DNA of 64,000 nt from positions 35,640,503 through 35,704,502 of the forward strand of contig CM033396.1 in the NCBI GenBank assembly GCA_019426215.1, in the 5' to 3' direction. The position numbers and the translations under genes were made by a program. The stretch comes from Buddleja alternifolia. Its lineage: Eukaryota > Streptophyta > Magnoliopsida > Lamiales > Scrophulariaceae. Under the pieces are notes generated by a model. It ran no database searches. It was not told the origin of the DNA and was given only the letters and a program-made list of their open reading frames with translations. Within the stretch, counting starts at the first letter, position 1. The number at the start of each line of letters is the position of its first letter. This document shows positions 29,159 to 41,642 of this stretch, piece after piece.

Positions 29159-29400
29159 TCAAAAATCTAGTCGATCCGTACGATGATTTAGACATGTTGA
29201 AGGCTTCTTTGACTGATGATTTCGATAATGATGAAGCTGATTTGTGCATAACTGCTGAAAAGGGGCAGGTGGCGTGCAGAGATTACCCCCATCCAAGGGC
29301 CAAGGCACACTTGTGCAAAATATCTTTTTGAGAAAACGCCTCACGACAGTCACTGTAAACTGTGCTACTGTTATGTATACAATGAAAAAAAATTGAGAAA
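29159..29400 (+). pseudogene. Cys-rich host gene fragment ('VACRDYPHPR' family, possibly RIN13-like)
   Basis: The frame reads 'NLVDPYDDLDMLKASL' and then 'GQVACRDYPHPRAKAHLC'. After a one-base shift it continues 'YLFEKTPHDSHCKLCYCYV'. A conserved ACRDYPHxR...C...PH..HC..CYCYV module occurs in plant proteins I associate with RPM1-interacting protein 13; I am not certain of that name. Frameshift and stops show it is not functional. The fragment begins abruptly at a 19-bp sequence that also occurs at 23706-23724. Confidence 0.5.
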
Positions 29401-29849
29401 GAATTTAGTCAAGACAGTGTTACTATGAAGACTCACAAGAGCATATAATCTGTGCTAATTAGTTTTATTTTTGGCTATGTCGGTATATCTAAATATGTCA
29501 ACGGATCGATCCTTAACTTGAGGAATGGATCAAATTTCGTTGGCCAACAGTCCCATCCTTTGAGGTGCTTGCAATCTGCGAAAGGGAATAGTCACTGCGA
29601 TCGGCGGTAGATAACCTTAGTAAAACCAAAAAAAAAAAGACGTCAAGGCTGCTTTGACAGTTGCTGCTAAGTCGCTATCATGAAAATTGACTACGATAAA
29701 GCTCCATGTATCATGGTTTACTTAGCTCTCCTTTGCTACCATAATTTTGTTAATGTTATATGTAAGAGCAATTGGAGTGAAAAAAAAAAAAACTTTTATT
29801 TCTTAGTAACTCTTCTTTGAGAAATTTTAACCAATTCTGCACTGGACTT

Positions 29850-30020
29850 TTCGGAATAATTATATCTTTCGTCCCTAAACTTATCGCCAAAAATACATTT
29901 AGTCTCTCATGTTACAGACTCGACACATTTGGTCCCTCAACTTACAAAATGTGCACAAATGTGTTTTCGGAATCCCTACCGTTAACTTTCCGTCCAAATT
30001 AACGGAACACCCCCCCCCCA
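29850..30020. mobile_element. Single arm of a Mutator-type element (no partner seen)
   Basis: The phrases 'cgtccctaaacttatcgcc', 'tttggtccctcaacttac' and 'gttaactttccgtccaaatt' followed by 'aacgg' have the composition of the arms of the elements at 3381 and 61340. No matching inverted arm was found within the next 1 kb. Confidence 0.4.
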
Positions 30021-30109
30021 AAAAAAAATTAGGGTTAGGTTTAGGTTTTTCAATTTTGAAGTCAATTGTGCTAGGTGGTCAAATCTCAATCCGCCACGTG
30101 GATAATGAC

Positions 30110-30480
30110 TAAAAACATAAATTAAAATGGAAAAAAATAATTAAAATTTGATAAAAAACCAAAAAAATATAAAAACTTAACAAAAAATAAATAAAAGTTT
30201 AATTAAAAATAAAAAATAATGTAATTTTTTAATAAAAATAAAAAAATTTGAAAATGTTTAAAAACTTAAATATTGTTTTCAATAATAAATAAAATAAAAT
30301 AAAGTAATTAAAATATTAATTTAAAAATGCAAAAAAAAATTTAAAAATAAAAAAGTTAAATATTATTTTAAATAATAAAATTAACTAAAAATGGAAAAAA
30401 TAATAAAAAATAAATAAAATAAAATAAATAAAAATAAAAACTGATTAAAATATTATTACAAAAAATATTTCAAGAATAAA
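30110..30480. repeat. A-rich low-complexity tract
   Basis: Almost entirely A/T with 'aaaataaa' and 'ttaaaa' reiterations and no coding content. Confidence 0.8.
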
Positions 30481-32365
30481 TAAGTTGTAAATGCTTCTAA
30501 TTCAACTTTATATTTTTCAGTTAAAAAAAAAAAAAACTTTGCATATTCATGAAATATTAGATAGGACAATCAAATAAAATAGTACTTATTTCTATTAACA
30601 TATTTTACAGTGTAATAAAAATGAAAAAGATAAGAAGATCAAAATATTAAAAATAAAGTAACTCAGAATTATTATATAATATATAAATGACGTTTTTCTT
30701 TTTTGTTTAGGATTCAAGCACCTAAGATTATCCTTCTACTTTAGCAATCCTAGTTGGACGTGAAAGAAAAAAAGTAAATGTAGTTGTCTTATGCGACTTG
30801 GAGCACTGTTTGTGGAAAAAGAACAAAAATGATTGCAATATGTATACGTATAGCACTTTAAGTTAATCAAACCTTTTACCGTTTGTATGACTTTGTAGTT
30901 TGTAGTGTATATTTGCTCAGTTCAACCTCAAGCATATTAAACTTTCTTTTTATTTTCTTTTAATGGATATTGTAGTGTCTTTATATGTGGTTTCATTGTC
31001 GAATCCTAATATAATATATCATACTGTATTAGAATATCCAAAATTTATTTTTATTATTTATTTTTTACTCTTTTACCATTAGCATATAATTGCATAGAAA
31101 TATTTTTGGTATATCGAAAATTCCTATAAACTTTTCTCTCCAAGTCGTGCTTTTATCATAAAAATAATCCATGTGTTCATGTATAAGCAATTTTAATTTA
31201 CTGAAATAAATGAAATTAATGCCAGCTCACTTCTACTCTAAGTAAAATATCCCAATTTAATTGCACGAAAATATTAAGTTGACAAAAAATTCAACCTCCT
31301 TTGAAAATTTCAAGTATCGTACTATAAATAAAATTGATAAACTTTCAAACACCTTAATTCAGACGCTTTCAATGCAATGAAATTATTATTTTTAATTTTG
31401 TTTAGATTTCTTTTTATCTTTTTTATGAATAAATTAATTGTAATATTTTTATATAACTCTACGTTTGATTATTGTCTACATGTGATTTCATTAGAGTCAT
31501 AATTTGATTATACATTTTATTATTCTAAATATTCTGAATTTATTTTAATTATTTATCTTTGACTGTTTTTCTAATAAAATATAGAATTACATAGGGATAT
31601 TTTAGGTATATAAAAATAATTTTGAATTCCTGATTAACTAGAATTACATGTACTTAGAATACTTTTAAAAGAATATGGCTCTAGAATATGTCAAAATATT
31701 TACGTACAGTTACATATTCACAAACAATTTTGTTTTTGAGTTTGTTTAACTTTTAAATGGTTTTGTAAATATATGCCACATCTCTATCTCCATCAAGAAC
31801 TACCCCAAATAAATTTTGGATTGTACATTATCTATGTGAATATTTTTGATACTTGCACACACACACATATATATATAGAAAATAAGTTGCTTTATTTTCA
31901 TCTTCCTTTTTCACATTTATAATAAGTTGCTCTGTTTTCACCTTTTAATTTAATCAATAAAAATATGTAGGAATGATCTAATGTACTTATAAAAGTTTCA
32001 ACAAACAACTCATATTTTTATAATAGAAAAGATAGATAGATTAGGTAATATATAGATAGATAAATTATGTTTCCCAAATAAGTGGTATCCACAAAATTAT
32101 CTTATCTTTACTTAGTGATAAAATAGGTATTGTTACGGTGCATATCACAGCCAAACCAATGGGATAACCGCCAATCTGAAGGTCTGGTGATGATTTTTTT
32201 TTTTTCATTTGAATGTCAAGAGTAATTTGAATTTTGCTGATGTTATAGACCTGTTGTGTGTGTGTATATATATATATATATAAAATATATATAATATGGG
32301 TTATTTTATTTATTTCTATATATATATAATCTATATAAGAAACAAAGAAAGAAATTAAATATTAA
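30481..32365. other. AT-rich intergenic region
   Basis: No gene recognised. It contains short AC/AT microsatellites (31856-31877; 32260-32292). Confidence 0.5.
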
Positions 32366-32899
32366 TATTGGAAGTTCCAAATCGGTTCCAATTGAATCGA
32401 AAGGTTGGCTAATTAGTCTAACTTTTCGGTCACCTGAGATGGTCAAAGTATCATTTCGGATCAGGTTGTTTCACTTTGCCGAAAGGGTATCTCGAATTGA
32501 AAGTACCCGTTAGGTTGAGCCGAAAGGGTGTCTCGAATTGGAAGTACTGGTTCGGTTGAGAAGATGCCTTTTGGTAAAAACTTTTGGAAGTCTATAAATA
32601 CTTCCTTGGCTTGGCCGAAAATAATGTGTGTAATAATGAAATAAACATTAAATGTTTCTCTCTTTCTTTCTATATTTTCAAATCTTTTCTTTTGGTACTC
32701 GGTCGAGTTTTGCTCTTAAGAATTTCAGAGTGTAGCCTTGCGAAATTAGTTAATAGGCTTTGTATCCTAGATGTGTATTTCTAAAGACCATCTACATTTA
32801 TAGTGGGAGAAATATATACCTTAAAGATAGCATCTTTAAAGGTGTGCCTCGCCTATTGATTTTCATAAGAATTGTTCCATACCCACATTTTATACAACA
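32366..32899 (+). mobile_element. Probable Ty1/copia LTR
   Basis: About 534 bp ending ...ATACAACA (32899), with a TATA box 'tctataaata' near 32591-32600 and a Gag start 26 bp after the end. The left end 'tattggaag' looks like a mutated TGTTGGAAG. The following 'aaggtatatatac' could be a decayed TGGTATCAGAGC primer site. No second LTR was found. Confidence 0.5.
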
Positions 32900-32924
32900 A
32901 TTTTAAGGTATATATACTTCTATC

Positions 32925-33412
32925 ATGGAGTCGGTTCTTGTGAAAACACAATTGCATGAAGGAGACAAACTCAAACATCTCAATGGATTGAATTACAAAC
33001 GTTGGAGTCTCAAGCCTGAAATTCCAGTCGGAACCATGTCAAACTGAACCAAATTTTGTCGAAACCATGTCCAACCGAGGCTTCAAGTTCCAATCAAAGT
33101 ACCAGACCAAATTCTGGTAGTACTTCCAGTCCTGCTACTAGTACCGAACCAAATTCTGGTGGAAGTTATGGCCCTGCTAGCAGTGTTGCTGTTGCACAAA
33201 AGACGGAAACAGAAGCAAAAGTGAAGAAGTGGAAGGATGATGACTTCATTTGCCGCTATACTATCCTCCAGTCGCGCAACAACACTTTGTTCAACGTGTT
33301 TCACATCCACAAAACAGCCACGAAACTTTGGAATGCTATTAAACGAAGGTATGTAAATGAAGATACTGGAAATAAGTCTTTTTTGGTTAACAAGTATGTG
33401 GAATACAAGTAG
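32925..33412 (+). pseudogene. Ty1/copia Gag fragment, frameshifted and truncated
   Basis: ATG 32925 opens 'HEGDKLKHLNGLNYKRWS', which has the LNGxNYxxW signature at the start of plant copia Gag. A stop and frame change follow. The second frame (to 33412) has a Ser/Pro-rich stretch, then 'KKWKDDDFICRYTIL' and 'LFNVFHIHKTATKLWNAIKR', then 'FLVNKYVEYK'. These are conserved blocks of the copia Gag (UBN2/retrotran_gag type). The protein ends at a stop and no zinc knuckle or pol follows; different sequence begins at about 33420. Confidence 0.75.
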
Positions 33413-35601
33413 TTGAGATCACTAAGGGCCATCCAGGTAAAAAGAAGAACCACATATTGGGGATACCCCCCAACTTAAAAGGCTGCTATGCCTAAAAAGA
33501 CATCAAGAGGTACCATGAAAAAGCTAGTTTATCTTATGTTTTTAATTTCTACTTCCATTGAACTACTATTGGCCACGAACCAAGCGCTGAATTAGGATGC
33601 CTTTGAGCACGCCTCTTTCTATGTCACTATGCATGTTGAACACCACATGTGTATACGACAATACGCGTTTGTACTACGATGAATGGTGAATGATTTAACA
33701 CATTCATAAGTGCTCATCGGAACCAATGTTTCGATTGAGGCCAAAAATCAATTCATACAAGGCTCCTTTAAAGGCCGATATAGGTGGCAAAACGAAAGCT
33801 CTGAACTCACGAAGTTTTGGTTGAGGCCATATTGCACACCTTATAGCCCTTCCAGGAGTATAAGAAAGAGGTTGAGGCTCTAATAAACTAGGAGCCCCCA
33901 CTTTAATACAAAATACACTCCTAATCGAGGTTATACATAACAGGTTACTATTAAAAATGATGGTTCATTAATACGAAAAACAACAATAGCTCGTAATAAA
34001 TCATCCCATAAAACCTTACTCCTAAATGTTTTACTCATGGCAAAGACATTAAGGAGTGGGGGGCAAGGAGGTGTAGCCTATTGCATCCAAAGACTAAAAC
34101 ACGTCATGGAAGGGCTGCATAAGCACCCATAACATCCTACTAAAGCCACAAGGCAACAAGTGAGAGATGTCATGAATAGCGCATTGGGCACCCCACCAAG
34201 GCCGCAAGGCAACATGGAAACAACTAAGTAATCCACCTGGTATCTTCAAGACCACTAGGTAGAAAGTAAACACTTACCTTTGGCCAAGCGTTAAGTAAGG
34301 GTGCCCGCGAGCACAACCTACCCTTTTAAGTTTTGAGGTGAATAGGTGCACCTCCGTATATTTTTGCATTGAATTTAGAATAATTTGAATTTTTGATATA
34401 TGCATGTTAAGTGCCTTAGAGCACACTCTCCTCTATGTTATTGCGCATGCAAAATTTATCCTTTATATATCGACTGTTAGTCAACATGTATGTGATGACA
34501 TATAAGTCTATAAGACAACAAATGATGAGTAATTTAACAATACTCATAAGTGCTCCTCGGAACCAATACTTTTGACTGAAACCACTCACTCAACATAAGG
34601 TCCCTTCAGAGGTCAATATATGTGGAACGATGAAAGTCCCCCGAGCTAATAAAGATTCGATTAAGCCTTGTCCACCTTATAAGACTTCCAGTAGTATGAA
34701 AAAGGTGGCAATAAAAAATAAACCCTCCGAACTTGAATAGTCTAGGTCGAGGGTCCGTTTCCCACCTAATAACTATATAGAATGAGTAATGACTCGAGTT
34801 ATACTTATGCACCCAAGTGTTTTACCTGCTATCAGAAGCATTCAGGAGTGGGAGGCAACATATCTCTAAGTTAGTTCCTCAAGTCTTCTATAAGTTGATT
34901 CTAGAAATTAACTAACATCGCGATTAGGCTTAGCTATGAATGAGCCAAACTAAAATCCCCTTCGGGTTACAACACTCACGGACAGACGTCTAGAAAATCC
35001 TAAGTGTTTTTCGGGATGCCAAATTTTCGGATTAAGGCCTAAAAATCCTAAATCCCCTCCGGGACCAAAAATATTACTTAGCTCCACGAGTCAATGGCCA
35101 TCGCCCCTTCGCCTCGGGGCAAAGGACCTAGCATTCTCACCTAGCAGTACCCTCTCACAACAAGTCAATGACCCTTGCCCCTCACCTCGAGGCAAAGGCC
35201 CGTCTAATAAATTCCAGGTTCCCTCCGGAGTGCAAATTCCCGAATTGAGGTCTAAAAATTATAGGCCCTCTCCGGGATGCTGAAACCTCGGATAGAGGCC
35301 TCAAAATTCTAAGTCTCCTCCGAGACGATAAGCTCCCTTTGGGCAAGGCACAAGCCTCCCCTTAGGCCAGGCATGCATCCTCCTTTTTATGAGGCGCATC
35401 TCACAAACAAAGGTTTGCTTGAAGCACATCTCACAAAAAAAAAAAAAAAAAATCTAAGGTGCCTCGCCAACTAACTTAATAAACCCTCTGAGGTCATTAG
35501 TCAAGTGGGGCAGAGGCTCATAACTTAAGAGTTCCCCCCTAAGACATGAAATGCATGTTCACATCGAAATACCTCGTACACTTTGGCATTGCAAGACATC
35601 C

Positions 35602-35750
35602 AACCTCGAGGCGCTCGACCCCGAGGCATCCGCCCTAGGGGTGCTCGACCCTGAGGCATCCAACCTCGAGGCGCTCAACCCCGAGGCATCCAACCTCAAG
35701 GAGCTCAACCCCGAGGAATCCGACCTCGAGGCGCTCAACCTCAAGGCAAC
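35602..35750. repeat. Minisatellite, about 5 units of 30 bp
   Basis: The unit is approximately 'aacctcgaggcgctcaaccc' followed by 'cgaggcatcc'. Units differ by single substitutions. A plus-strand frame through it encodes a ten-residue repeat (NLEALNPEAS type), which I regard as a by-product. Confidence 0.9.
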
Positions 35751-35877
35751 ACTTACTATATCCCCTTTCAAAGGGGCGACTCGTTAGACCCCCCGAGTTG
35801 ACAAAGATTTCCACACACCCATGTATATTTCTACTCCCGGATATCTTGTGCAATACACCTGGGAGTGGGGAGCATTA

Positions 35878-36388
35878 TGATGTGCATTAAATTATCTAGG
35901 GGCATAATTGTAATTAGCTCACCTATGATTTGGGACCTAGTTATCACCCCGGTATAGCTAGTCTAAAATAAGATGGACGAGCCCACTCGGCCTAAGGTCT
36001 ATTATGGAGTGAGCCCATTCTGTTAAAGGGTCTATAATAATAATTGGGCTAATAAATGTAAAATAAATATTTGTTAGTTTAATTTATATTCCAATAGGCT
36101 GGTAACCGAGCATGGCCCCATGGCCCACATCTAGCTCTATAAATACCCCTTTGAGGGCAATAAGAAATCATGATCTGCTCTCCCCACCAAAAAGAGAGCT
36201 AGAGAGAAAATCTCATCATTGAACTACGAAAAGACTTGATTCCACCAAAGTGGGTACGTTGGCAGCTTGCCTATAGCGAGTGCAGTCTAAATATAAACCA
36301 ACCTAGTTTGTCGTCTGTTGGGTCGGATTCCCTCCTCACGTGGCCATCACGTGACACATTTATATACTTACATTTTTACCCTGCATCA
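35878..36388 (+). repeat. 3' LTR of the decayed retrotransposon
   Basis: 511 bp beginning TGATG and ending CATCA, with TATA box 'tataaata' at 36138-36145 and a purine tract directly upstream. Confidence 0.6.
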
Positions 36389-37881
36389 ATATATATATAT
36401 ATATATGGATTCAAGAGAATACAACCGATGAAGTCTAGCTCTACTATAAAATTGAGGCCCCAAGATATTAGATGTCTTCAGTTCTATTCTCATCTATACT
36501 AGATGTAACCCTGTGCCACGACACGGGAGACTGGATATATAAAAAAATATTTTAAAAACTATATATCTATCATTACATAATTATTTATTTATAATAAGAA
36601 AAATTAAAAAAAGGATGATTGAATTTAAATTATTATCATCGAATAATTTCATTATATGAGTATTAAATCATATATTTCGTTTGAAAAATAATAAAACACT
36701 ATTAATAATATTAATGAAAAAAATATTAAAAAATAAAACGAGAGGTAACTAATACTAATGAAAAATTAACTCAATTTTGCTTGTTATCATTGAAAAAATT
36801 ATTTATAAGAGTATTAGATCATATTATTTATTTTAAAATAATACAATAATAATAATAATACACGATTAGAAATATAATTAAGTATCTATTAAAAAATGAC
36901 TAATAACTATTACTATAAGTCAGATGGATATAGAAAATTTATTTTTTATTTGAATTCGAATTTGAATTATACTGGTAACCTTATTTTGAATTTAAATTAT
37001 GTTGGCAACTAACTTATTTTGAATTTTTAAAATTGATTGTTTTGGATAAAGATTAATATATAAGTATATTTATCCACATTCAATTGACGAAATTATACAA
37101 ATATTTATGTGGCACAATTGAGTTTAACTAAGCTACCCAATTGTGCGCTTAATTGGATAGCCTCAAATGTTGAATTTTATTATATATAGATATGGGTTTC
37201 CCTTTAGTGGTATTTCTCTCCGGTTTCTTTGTAAAAAGGCATCAAGTTCAGAGTCGTAGATCACATAATCCTCGATACAAGATTGACGCTCTAGAGCTCT
37301 GAGCTCGCTTTCACGACTTAAGAGCGAGATCTTCGCCCCATTACGCTCTTAAAATTCTTAATTCTCACACTAAAATTCATATATTATATCTTCAAGAAAT
37401 AGTAAGGATTTTTCAATTAAAATTCTTACATTTATGAAAATAAGTCCAAAGTTGCTCGTAAAACAAGGGAAAACGAAACAACATATGTGTAGAGATGTAA
37501 GAATTTCTAAGTTGCAACGTTGAGTTTGAACAATTAAGCCTACTAAGAAACACGCAATCACATCATTTAATTACTTTCAAAATTAAGTTAAGTGATTTTA
37601 ACATGAGCTTATCATATGAAAATAATCCCTAAAGATAACTTGGTCTAACAATTTATAATAATTATTTGATTTTATTTTATTAAACACGCTCTAAAGTGCT
37701 CCCGCTCTATGTAATTTGAAATTTTGATGCTTTCTCGCTCTCGCAATCGCTCCGGCCCTCACTCCTGCTCTATGTGACTTAGTTCAGACTTAAATTTCGT
37801 TAACTTGTAGACATTTTGGGCAAAGTGAAGAACGAGTCGCTTCTTGAGGCCCACTATCGAGTAGATCCAATGGTTGAACAA
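36389..37881. other. AT-rich intergenic region
   Basis: No gene or defined element recognised. Confidence 0.5.
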
Positions 37882-37897
37882 ATAATTCTATTATATT

Positions 37898-38066
37898 CAA
37901 ATTCTTAGACGAAGGGGGATATCCTTATCCGACAAAGTCGGATGGATAGTTTTTTAACCATGGACCATACAGACCTTATAAGACTACATAAGGGGATCAT
38001 ATTTACAACTTAGGACCTCCCACATAAAAGTGGAAGTTGATACCACTAGGCTAACAGGCCTTGGGT
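37898..38066 (-). mobile_element. tRNA-derived SINE with an exact 16-bp target duplication
   Basis: The flanks at 37882-37897 and 38067-38082 are both ATAATTCTATTATATT. On the minus strand the body starts near 38066 with a pol III box A (TTAGCCTAGTGGT, 38042-38054). About 29 bases later there is a box B-like 'AAGTTGTAAAT' (about 38001-38012), followed by a tRNA-unrelated body and a short 'AAGAATTTG' 3' end. The exact long duplication indicates recent LINE-dependent retroposition. Confidence 0.8.
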
Positions 38067-38082
38067 ATAATTCTATTATATT

Positions 38083-38953
38083 TAAAAAATAAAGAATTTT
38101 TAGCTTGTTTCACTTTTGGGGTTTAACCCGAACCATTTTACGAGTAGGGTGGTGGTTCAACTGACCAAGGCGGGTAGGGTTTCAAAACATTGATATAAGT
38201 TGGGCCTAGTCTGCAACCCTGTTGAAAAAATAGCCGATTACTAAAGACAATGGAAACAAGGGCTATTGTCAATAGAAGCCCAAGACATATTATGGGCCGA
38301 TCTGTGGCAATTTTGCAGCTAGACGTATTTTATTTATATACCAAAAAAACATCTTTGCAGTGTCTAAAACATTTTTAAAAAATCCATATGAAAAGAAATT
38401 CACATCTCCTTCAAAATGATAGTAATAACTAATGATTCTAGTGATTAATAAATGAAAGAAAAGGCAACAATTATAAATCTTTTTACAAGAAAAGATAATA
38501 TTAGTTACAAGAGATAAAGTATAATATTAAGTTATCACTAACTAGTATATATTACAAGTGACGAGAACCTCTTATGGACATAATAATGATTTTCACAAGT
38601 GAATAATAATAATTGTATAAAATGTTGTTATCAATATGGATAGTGACAACTTAATAATAACAAAAACTATACAGTGACTTAGTAACTATATTTTTTTGTC
38701 GCTATACATGTGGCATTAATGTCAATAGTGACAACTTAAATACAATTGTTGTCACCGATTCATTATTTAATTGAAAAATATTGATATTTACCCCAATTTT
38801 CCCGCACATAAGGCCCTTGAGGCTTTGCCCAACACTCAGCCAAATCACTGTGCCCCACTTTGGCGGCACCCGTCATCCCCAGTGATAACACTTTCAAACT
38901 ACCCAACATCTCAAGGGGTAACACATTCAAAGTTCATGACACTTTTTCTAATT
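38083..38953. other. Intergenic region
   Basis: No gene is seen. Repeated 'gtgacaacttaa' phrases (38640-38740) suggest the interior of a CACTA-like element, but the termini were not found. Confidence 0.4.
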
Positions 38954-40366
38954 GGAAAAATTATTGTTTAGGGAATAGGAAGATTTCAAATTTATAAAGA
39001 CACAACAATTTTTAAGTAATTAGGAAGAAAAAATTTCTAAACTTTACAAATTACTAAAATAATAAATCCAATGCAAAATCATATTTGTGTCACCTATTTC
39101 ATCAATTTTTTTTCTAATTATCCATATTTTTCACTTATTAATTTTTTCGTTCATCACAAATGAAGTTTAACTGTTTTTCCTTACAAAGCTACCCAATAGA
39201 TTTATCAAAAAATGCAAGTAAAATTTTATTGTATGTATGAAACAAATTTACAATACTTAAAATACTTTAAGATAATTGAAAATTGCATTAAATAAAGTTT
39301 TTAATTTTATTCACGAGTAACAACTTTAGAAGTTGCAGTCATGTAACAAGAAATAAGAGATTAAGAAATATTAGATAGTATGCCAAACAATGCAGTTATA
39401 ATATTTTACATGACTTCGGAAAATGATGCTTGGTAAACCATATGATACTTCATATTATGACAAAATAATAATTAAAACAATTAGTCCTATGATACATCAA
39501 ATTATCATAAGTGATTATCTTTTCATAGATAGTATCTTAATTGAAAAAACCACCTACATGAATATTTTCTAATCAATTATTTATGAATAATGCCAAAATT
39601 TGCATAGTTTTCTATCACATTTACCTTTGATGATCATTTGTATGATCATAGCTGCAATTGCATGCTTTGTTGCGAGAAAAAATTATTCTGATCGAGATTA
39701 TTAATTAAAAAATATTATTAAATCTAGGTTGAGTATTTTTAATTAAAACCGTTCAAGGGATATAGTTTAAGGCATTTAATTACAAGGCCATAGACGATGA
39801 AGTTGTCATAAAAAAATATGGTGTTGCACGAATACAAAATCATTATTTATAAAAAAAATTATATAATATTATTTTAAATTTTTAGATGTGTTGTACAATT
39901 TTTCCCAACTTATATTGCATTTCTTATTCAATGTGATGGGTCAATTTGTACAAATGAAGATAAAAAAACTTTAGTTATGAAAGAAAATTGGGTGAGTGGA
40001 TAATTTGTATTTTTCTAGGAAACATATGAAGTGAGTAAGATAAAATGATTTTGCATTGAATTTGTCATTTGAATAATTTATTTCAAATATACAATAGAAT
40101 ATTACTTGCATTTTTTGATAAATCTATTGGATAGCTTCGTAAGGAAAAAAAAGTTAAATTTCATTGTGATGTACGAAACATTAATAAGTGAAGAATATGA
40201 ATAATTTTTTTTTAAAAAAAGATGAAATAGGTGACACAAATATAATTTTACATCATTTATCATTTTAATAATTTATAAAATTTAGAAATCTCTTCTCCCT
40301 AATTAGTTAAAAAATATTGTCTTTATAAATTTAAAATCTTTCCATTCCCTCTACAATAATTTTTCC
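38954..40366. mobile_element. Element with long (about 300 bp) terminal inverted repeats
   Basis: The left arm starts GGAAAAATTATTG (38954) and the right arm reversed starts GGAAAAATTATTG (40366). The arms stay alignable over about 300 bp through landmarks 'aaatttataaagaca', 'atatttgtgtcacctatttc' and 'aatagatttatcaaaaaatg' with roughly 80-85 percent identity by eye. The flanks tttctaatt and tttctgtaa share only 5 of 9 positions. The central 750 bp has no transposase. A Mutator-type foldback element is likely. Confidence 0.7.
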
Positions 40367-40701
40367 TTTCTGTAAGTACTTTAATGATATTTCCTCGTAC
40401 ATTAATAGCATTCATAGTAGAAAACGTGTCAACAACTCAACCATCAAAACCCACTTAAATGGTAACAACAAATTACTTAATTAAAAGGAAATCAGTCCTT
40501 TCTAAGTTCTTTTCTACATTCAATGGCATTCATTCTATTATATACATAATGGGAACAATCCATATGACAGGATAAGGAAAAGTGATACCTAAATGCTAAC
40601 CTATAGTATTTCCAATTCTTTATGGGTCCAATAAGAAATCAGACCTCGATCTTTCCTTTTTCGGTTCTTTTTAATTTTTCTCTTCTAACTTAAGTAAGGA
40701 T

Positions 40702-41025
40702 TAGGGTTGTAAATAAGTCGTCGAATTGAATAAGTGTTTCAAACTTATTTGAATTACAATTGAACTTTCAAATTTTTGTTTGAACGTGTTTAATTGTTAA
40801 TCGAGCAGAGCTCAAATAAGCTTTAATCGAGCTCGGGTAACTTGATTTTTAGCACATATTTATTATTTTTACTATCGAACTGAGCTTGAGTCGAACTTCA
40901 AACCTAGCAAACACACAAAATATTATTCAAACTTGGTTTAATATGTTAACGAATCGAGTTTAAACGAATTTTTAACGAACTATCTCGAGTCGAGTAATGG
41001 GGATTTTATTTGTCTTTCAACCCTA
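40702..41025. mobile_element. hAT-like MITE, 324 bp
   Basis: The ends TAGGGTTG (40702) and CAACCCTA (41025) are perfect 8-bp inverted termini. Subterminal 'tcgagc', 'tcgagt' and 'gagctcg' phrases recur. The flanks gtaaggat and gttgtgat match at only 5 of 8. It ends 45 bp from the Ty3/gypsy insertion. Confidence 0.6.
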
Positions 41026-41070
41026 GTTGTGATCGAACTCAATAATAAAACTTCACCAAAAATTAGATAG

Positions 41071-41627
41071 TGATTTAGCCTGATTTTCGTCGAGAAGAAC
41101 CAGATAAATCCAACGACCCCAGGGGGTCAAAACCACATGAACAATACACGATATTATAGACTGGACTTGATAAAAACAAGCTGCCTACGTACCTATTTAT
41201 ATAGGATCAAATCTAGACGTAGTTCAAAGGAATTTGTTATGAAATATGCAATGTTGGCTTCGTATTATCCGAGGCTAACAAAGCGATGATGATTGTAAGT
41301 ATATTCTCACTCCTTTTTTAATGAATAGTATTTTTTTAGTGAATTTATTGCCCCCCCCCCCCCATTAATGAACAATAGAGGATATTTATAAGTGATAAGA
41401 TAACCACTATTCATGACATGACAAATAGACCTGTTGAGACTAAGCAGGTGTCAGATAAATACTGGATTCATGACATTTGGGTTACCGGGTCGATGAACCG
41501 GGCCGAAGAACTGGGTCGGGTCGTAACCCGGCCCGCTAAGCTTTTAAACGTCTACTAAGCAACAGTAGTCGTATATTGTTGACCGTTGACCGAACAGTAT
41601 AGAAGGATGAACTTTTTACACTTATCA
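41071..41627 (-). repeat. LTR of the Tat element (3' LTR in element orientation)
   Basis: 557 bp; in element orientation TGATAAGTG...GGCTAAATCA. It contains a run of 14 C (plus strand, about 41352-41365) that is shorter in the other LTR. Confidence 0.93.
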
Positions 41628-41642
41628 TTTAGTCCCCCAGTT
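41628..41642 (-). other. Polypurine tract of the Tat element
   Basis: On the minus strand the sequence directly before the 3' LTR reads CTGGGGGACTAAA, a typical plus-strand DNA primer. Confidence 0.75.

Larger units (their letters stand above)
33580..36388 (+). mobile_element. 3' part of a decayed LTR retrotransposon (3' non-coding region and LTR)
   Basis: The LTR (35878-36388, TGATG...CATCA) is preceded by a polypurine tract 'gggagtggggagcat' (35861-35875) and has a TATA box at 36138-36145. The region upstream is non-coding. It contains a diverged tandem duplication of about 810 bp (33599-34060 and 34410-34850), each copy ending in a similar purine phrase (ggagtggggggca near 34051; ggagtgggaggca near 34843), and a 30-bp minisatellite. 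The 5' LTR and pol are not in the window. Confidence 0.6.

Noticed and set aside
23706..29177. A 5.4-kb insertion with a 19-bp target duplication
   Set aside because: The exonuclease sequence continues at 25744, inside the supposed insertion, so the 19-bp repeats cannot be a target duplication of one insertion.
35551..35787. 78-residue frame with a ten-residue NLEALNPEAS-type repeat
   Set aside because: It arises from a 30-bp minisatellite in a non-coding retrotransposon tail; 30 is divisible by three, so open frames are expected.
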